From the NCBI RefSeq assembly GCF_037975245.1, contig NC_092570.1:12499001-12563000 (forward strand): DNA of 64,000 nucleotides, written 5' to 3'. Made by a program: the position numbers and the translations under genes. This document shows positions 61,005 through 64,000 of this stretch, one piece after another. Within the stretch, counting starts at the first letter, position 1; every line of letters starts with the position of its first letter. Under the pieces are notes generated by a model, which worked only from the letters and a program-made list of their open reading frames with translations, made no database searches and was not told where the DNA came from. Origin of the DNA: Apostichopus japonicus (lineage: Eukaryota > Echinodermata > Holothuroidea > Aspidochirotida > Stichopodidae).

Positions 61005-63219
61005 ATGCGTGTTTTTGAGCTTGTTTCATTACTAACCAGAGCCGTATATAGAGAGAGTTTGGCCAACTGGCGATTTGTGACGTCACACGCAAACCATGGG
61101 CATCAAAATAGGTCCAGTTGTCGTTACCAGTTGCGCGAAACACGAAAAACACCACACACAATATATAGCAGCTTTGCACACTGTGCTCGTTGCGAACAAA
61201 CGAAGCGACTCAGAATGTCAGATTTTGACAGGCATACGAGGAACAAAATGGATATCAGGTAATGAATTAGAGTATGCGTTAGTTAATGACATTTACGTTT
61301 ATCTTCACACCTGAAATGCATAGAAAACTAGCTGAAAACCTGTCATTACACTTGTTTTATTTTACGCCTCATACTAGTACTAGTCCTACTATAGTCATAC
61401 AAATGAAAAGCACACATCACAGTCCTGGCTAGGCTAGATTACAGACGCACAACTATAGCATCAGGCCTACATTAATAGATCCTTCAATTAAATAAAGTAG
61501 GCCTACACATAAAATGACAATTTATGCTTCACTGATCTTTTCAGGTTTGCCAAAAAGTAGTTGTACCAGAGGTCATTGTATTAAACTCCAGAAGTTACAT
61601 AGTAGGATTAATATTCGGCATAATTTTTTCTCTAAAGTCTAATACAACTTATACAATGGTTGTGAATGGATGGAATGGTTTGCCTGAGAAGGTTGAATTG
61701 CAAGTAGTGTGAATGGGTTTAAGAATACTTTGGATGAGTACATTAAGCATTGTAATTGGGTATGACATTTGATGTCCTCGGTTTTATTCCTCTCATATAG
61801 CCTTAGGGTCCTTAATGGGGACTTGAATGTCTCTCCTGGTCTTTTTTTCTACTAAACTAAACTATATACTTGAGTGTAGGAGTTAGCAATAGTTGGGAGT
61901 CTGTGGGCAAACCTAAGACTGATATTGTGGTGTTAATTTCTCAGGAATGTAGTACTAGGCTATAGTAGGTGCAACAGATTGAATGGGTCTGTCGAGAAAA
62001 AAAAAAAACCTGCAACAACTGAATACTGGTGTATGTTGTAGCTTATGTATTTTCCATTAACATATATACTATACTGTCATGTCCTTAATAAGGTTTCATG
62101 GATCACACTGACATAGTGTGCCTACTTGTCAGTGTTGTCAACTGAGCACAGGGCTGATGACATCATTCAGTTTGTTATTATGCAGACAGCAAATGGCCAT
62201 AATGATAATTATTAATTGTTACTTATTCTTCATACTGCCCTTACTGGCCTTACCTGAACAGTGATGTATAAAAATGCAAGAAGTCGTTAAGCTTTTCATT
62301 TAAGAATCGTTTCAGCCTGTCCTATTTCAAACATATGATTGGCAGGTTTCCACGTTACATAGCTTATCAAAATGGAGCTGTTCTGTAAAGCAAGAAAATC
62401 ACACATATGCATGCATACAAACACACTCATATATAACAATTTCTGAATATCTTTTCAGCTGCCCAAAGGTACTGGAATGCAAGCTCTGTTGGGTGAATTA
62501 AAAAACCCTCATTGTACTCTTTTATCATGGTCAGCGTAGCTGGAACCAGCAATGATGGTGATGTGGATTTGACAGTACCTAGACAAGAATTCAATAGCTG
62601 CTTTGTGTTGAAGTGGGTTCAACTTGCTCAAGGCCATGACAGGATGACGACTAGACATTAGGATGAATTATCTGTTGCAGAGCTGTATAAACCAGGCAGT
62701 TGCTAAAACATCCATTGGGTGACCCTCACAGTCTACCAGGCACTGCATCACAGAAACAAAATGAAGTGTGTGTTATACCTTCATCTTATGAGAGTGGAAT
62801 GGTATCAGTGTGGCCTCTGTCAATTTGGCTTCAAGTCTTTGTTTTCTTGAAAGCTGAGAAGATCTTTCAGTGGTTTCACACTGACCTCTGTACTTGACAA
62901 TTCATGTGTATTTGCCAGCTCAGGAGGAAGCCAGATATTAATTACATTAACCAATGCTGACTTTTTTTTGGACATGTGGTACATCTGCAAGGAGGTGAAG
63001 GAAGCAGTTGGAGTTGCATGGATGTGGAATCTTGTTGATAGTCTGGCAGTCTTATCCACAGATTATCCCAAAGCTTCTCCACATTGCCACATTCAGAACT
63101 TATTACATTGATAAACTTGAAAATTGCAGGAATCTAACGAAGCACCCATCAAGGGAATTTGTTTGTATAATTATTGAAAGCTGTGACCTTCTGATGTGAC
63201 AGACTAATGTGAAATAAAG
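61005..63219 (+). other. Possible spliced transcript, coding status unknown
   Basis: A CpG-richer stretch (61,005-61,259) is open and ends at a donor-like ATCAG|GTAATG. Candidate acceptors follow at about 61,545 (TCTTTTCAG|GTTTGCC) and 62,459 (TTTTCAG|CTGCCC), and AATAAA stands at about 63,214. Joining to 62,459 adds only CPKVLECKLCWVN before a stop. No domain is recognised. It may be a non-coding or short-peptide transcript, or chance. Confidence 0.2.
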
Positions 63220-63352
63220 GGCAGTAGATTACCTTGTAAATGAACCTTGTTATTGTTTGATTGTATCTAATGTTTGCAAAATTTTAAGTTGCATGCTACC
63301 AATTGAAACATAATTCTTTCTCTATTAATGGGATATAAATACTTCTCCTTAA

Positions 63353-63707
63353 AGGGTGTGGAGACTCCCGCACAAAGAAACGTCTCATGCCGGTTATCTG
63401 ACCTAGTTTCGAATGCGGTGTAACAGAAGTGTTAGACACCACCATTGATCCCAGAAAATACACATACAGCTTGCTACCATCTGTAAATAGACATTAGTGT
63501 ACAGTCAATACAAACATCACAGTCAATACCCACAACACAGTGCACATAGCAGCGTGGACATCTCAGGTCTAGATAAAAGATAACAAGGTATCAGGTTTCA
63601 TTACTGTCTGCATTTTGTAGCGACACAAAAAAAACTTCACTTGCAAGCAACGGAAAGTAAACTTTTTCAGAGCGCGGCATGCGGTTCAGGGCAAGTCTTC
63701 AATACCT
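63353..63707. mobile_element. TTAA-flanked MITE, family 2, copy 2
   Basis: 355 bp flanked by TTAA (63,349-63,352 and 63,708-63,711), ends AGGGTGTGGAGAC / AGGTATTGAAGAC, homologous throughout to 2,806-3,147. Confidence 0.8.
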
Positions 63708-64000
63708 TTAAATATACTGCATCGGTTGTTGTCACTTGATCATTTGCTTGTGTGTGAGCTAAACAGCTTAAATAATATATAAAAAAATAATACAAACTTT
63801 CAAATTGCCAGATATTTACTTGCTCAAAATCATTATCCAATCATGATTTGTTGCTATCCTTGAGTCCATTATTCAGATGATGAGGCAGATTCCCTTCAAC
63901 TCTCCATGATGAAGGTAAAACCTTATATCTTAACCAACTGCCATTGAGTGTCCATTTGAAAGTTTCAAACACACAAGTGCATTGATTAAAACAAAGACTT

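Noticed and set aside
62700-63199. Frames of 63-79 codons near a poly(A) signal
   Set aside because: No domain, both strands open; kept only as part of a doubtful transcript.

Overview
The window is animal nuclear DNA. It has intron-rich genes with GT..AG splice sites, AT-rich intergenic DNA and a dense load of DNA transposons, with no operons or bacterial-style genes. The gene families (SSAT-type polyamine or thialysine N-acetyltransferase, Golgi galactose-3-O-sulfotransferase), a BEL/Pao element, Ginger-like and hAT elements and many poly-G/poly-C tracts point to a marine invertebrate, most likely a deuterostome. An echinoderm such as a sea cucumber is my best guess, but no single feature proves it.

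Layout. (1) 1-4.5 kb: a relic exon of an SSAT gene, two TTAA-flanked MITEs, a tRNA-like SINE head and a palindrome-bearing repeat. (2) About 4.5-23.5 kb (unit A) and about 24.6-39.8 kb (unit B) form a head-to-tail segmental duplication. Each unit carries a complete four-coding-exon SSAT-like gene (A: 5,901-12,707, 174 aa; B: 27,943-34,826, 176 aa), followed by a short tandem array and a degenerate non-LTR retrotransposon. Insertions present in only one unit, with the other unit showing the empty site, reveal at least five small TIR elements with 8-bp target-site duplications, and a 5.5-kb nest of insertions inside unit A's retrotransposon. (3) 39.8-44 kb: gene-poor, with a tRNA-like SINE head and a long (TA)n tract. 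(4) 44.1-53.1 kb: a GAL3ST-family sulfotransferase gene whose second visible coding exon is split by a 6.37-kb TIR element. That element carries remnants of an antisense, multi-exon integrase of the Ginger type. Removing it with one CCGG copy gives one uninterrupted frame. (5) 53.7-55.2 kb: second copy of an element with TAT..ATA termini, 6-bp duplications and subterminal 18-bp arrays (first copy 16.0-18.7 kb). (6) 56.0-60.3 kb: a dead BEL/Pao pol region on the minus strand, itself hit by a 996-bp element (CTAG duplication), a 481-bp element (8-bp duplication), a 31-bp micro-palindrome and possibly a 1,048-bp hAT element with transposase remnants. (7) 60.3-64 kb: no recognised gene, one doubtful spliced transcript and a second copy of a TTAA MITE.

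How it fits together. The two SSAT copies are the only genes here that look intact. Copy A keeps several aromatic residues conserved in the family, while copy B has lost them in an open frame. The sulfotransferase has all family motifs and no stop outside the insertion, although the inserted element is itself decayed. The rest of the window is mostly repeats inserted into repeats, and the in-frame host joins let several insertion boundaries be set to the base.
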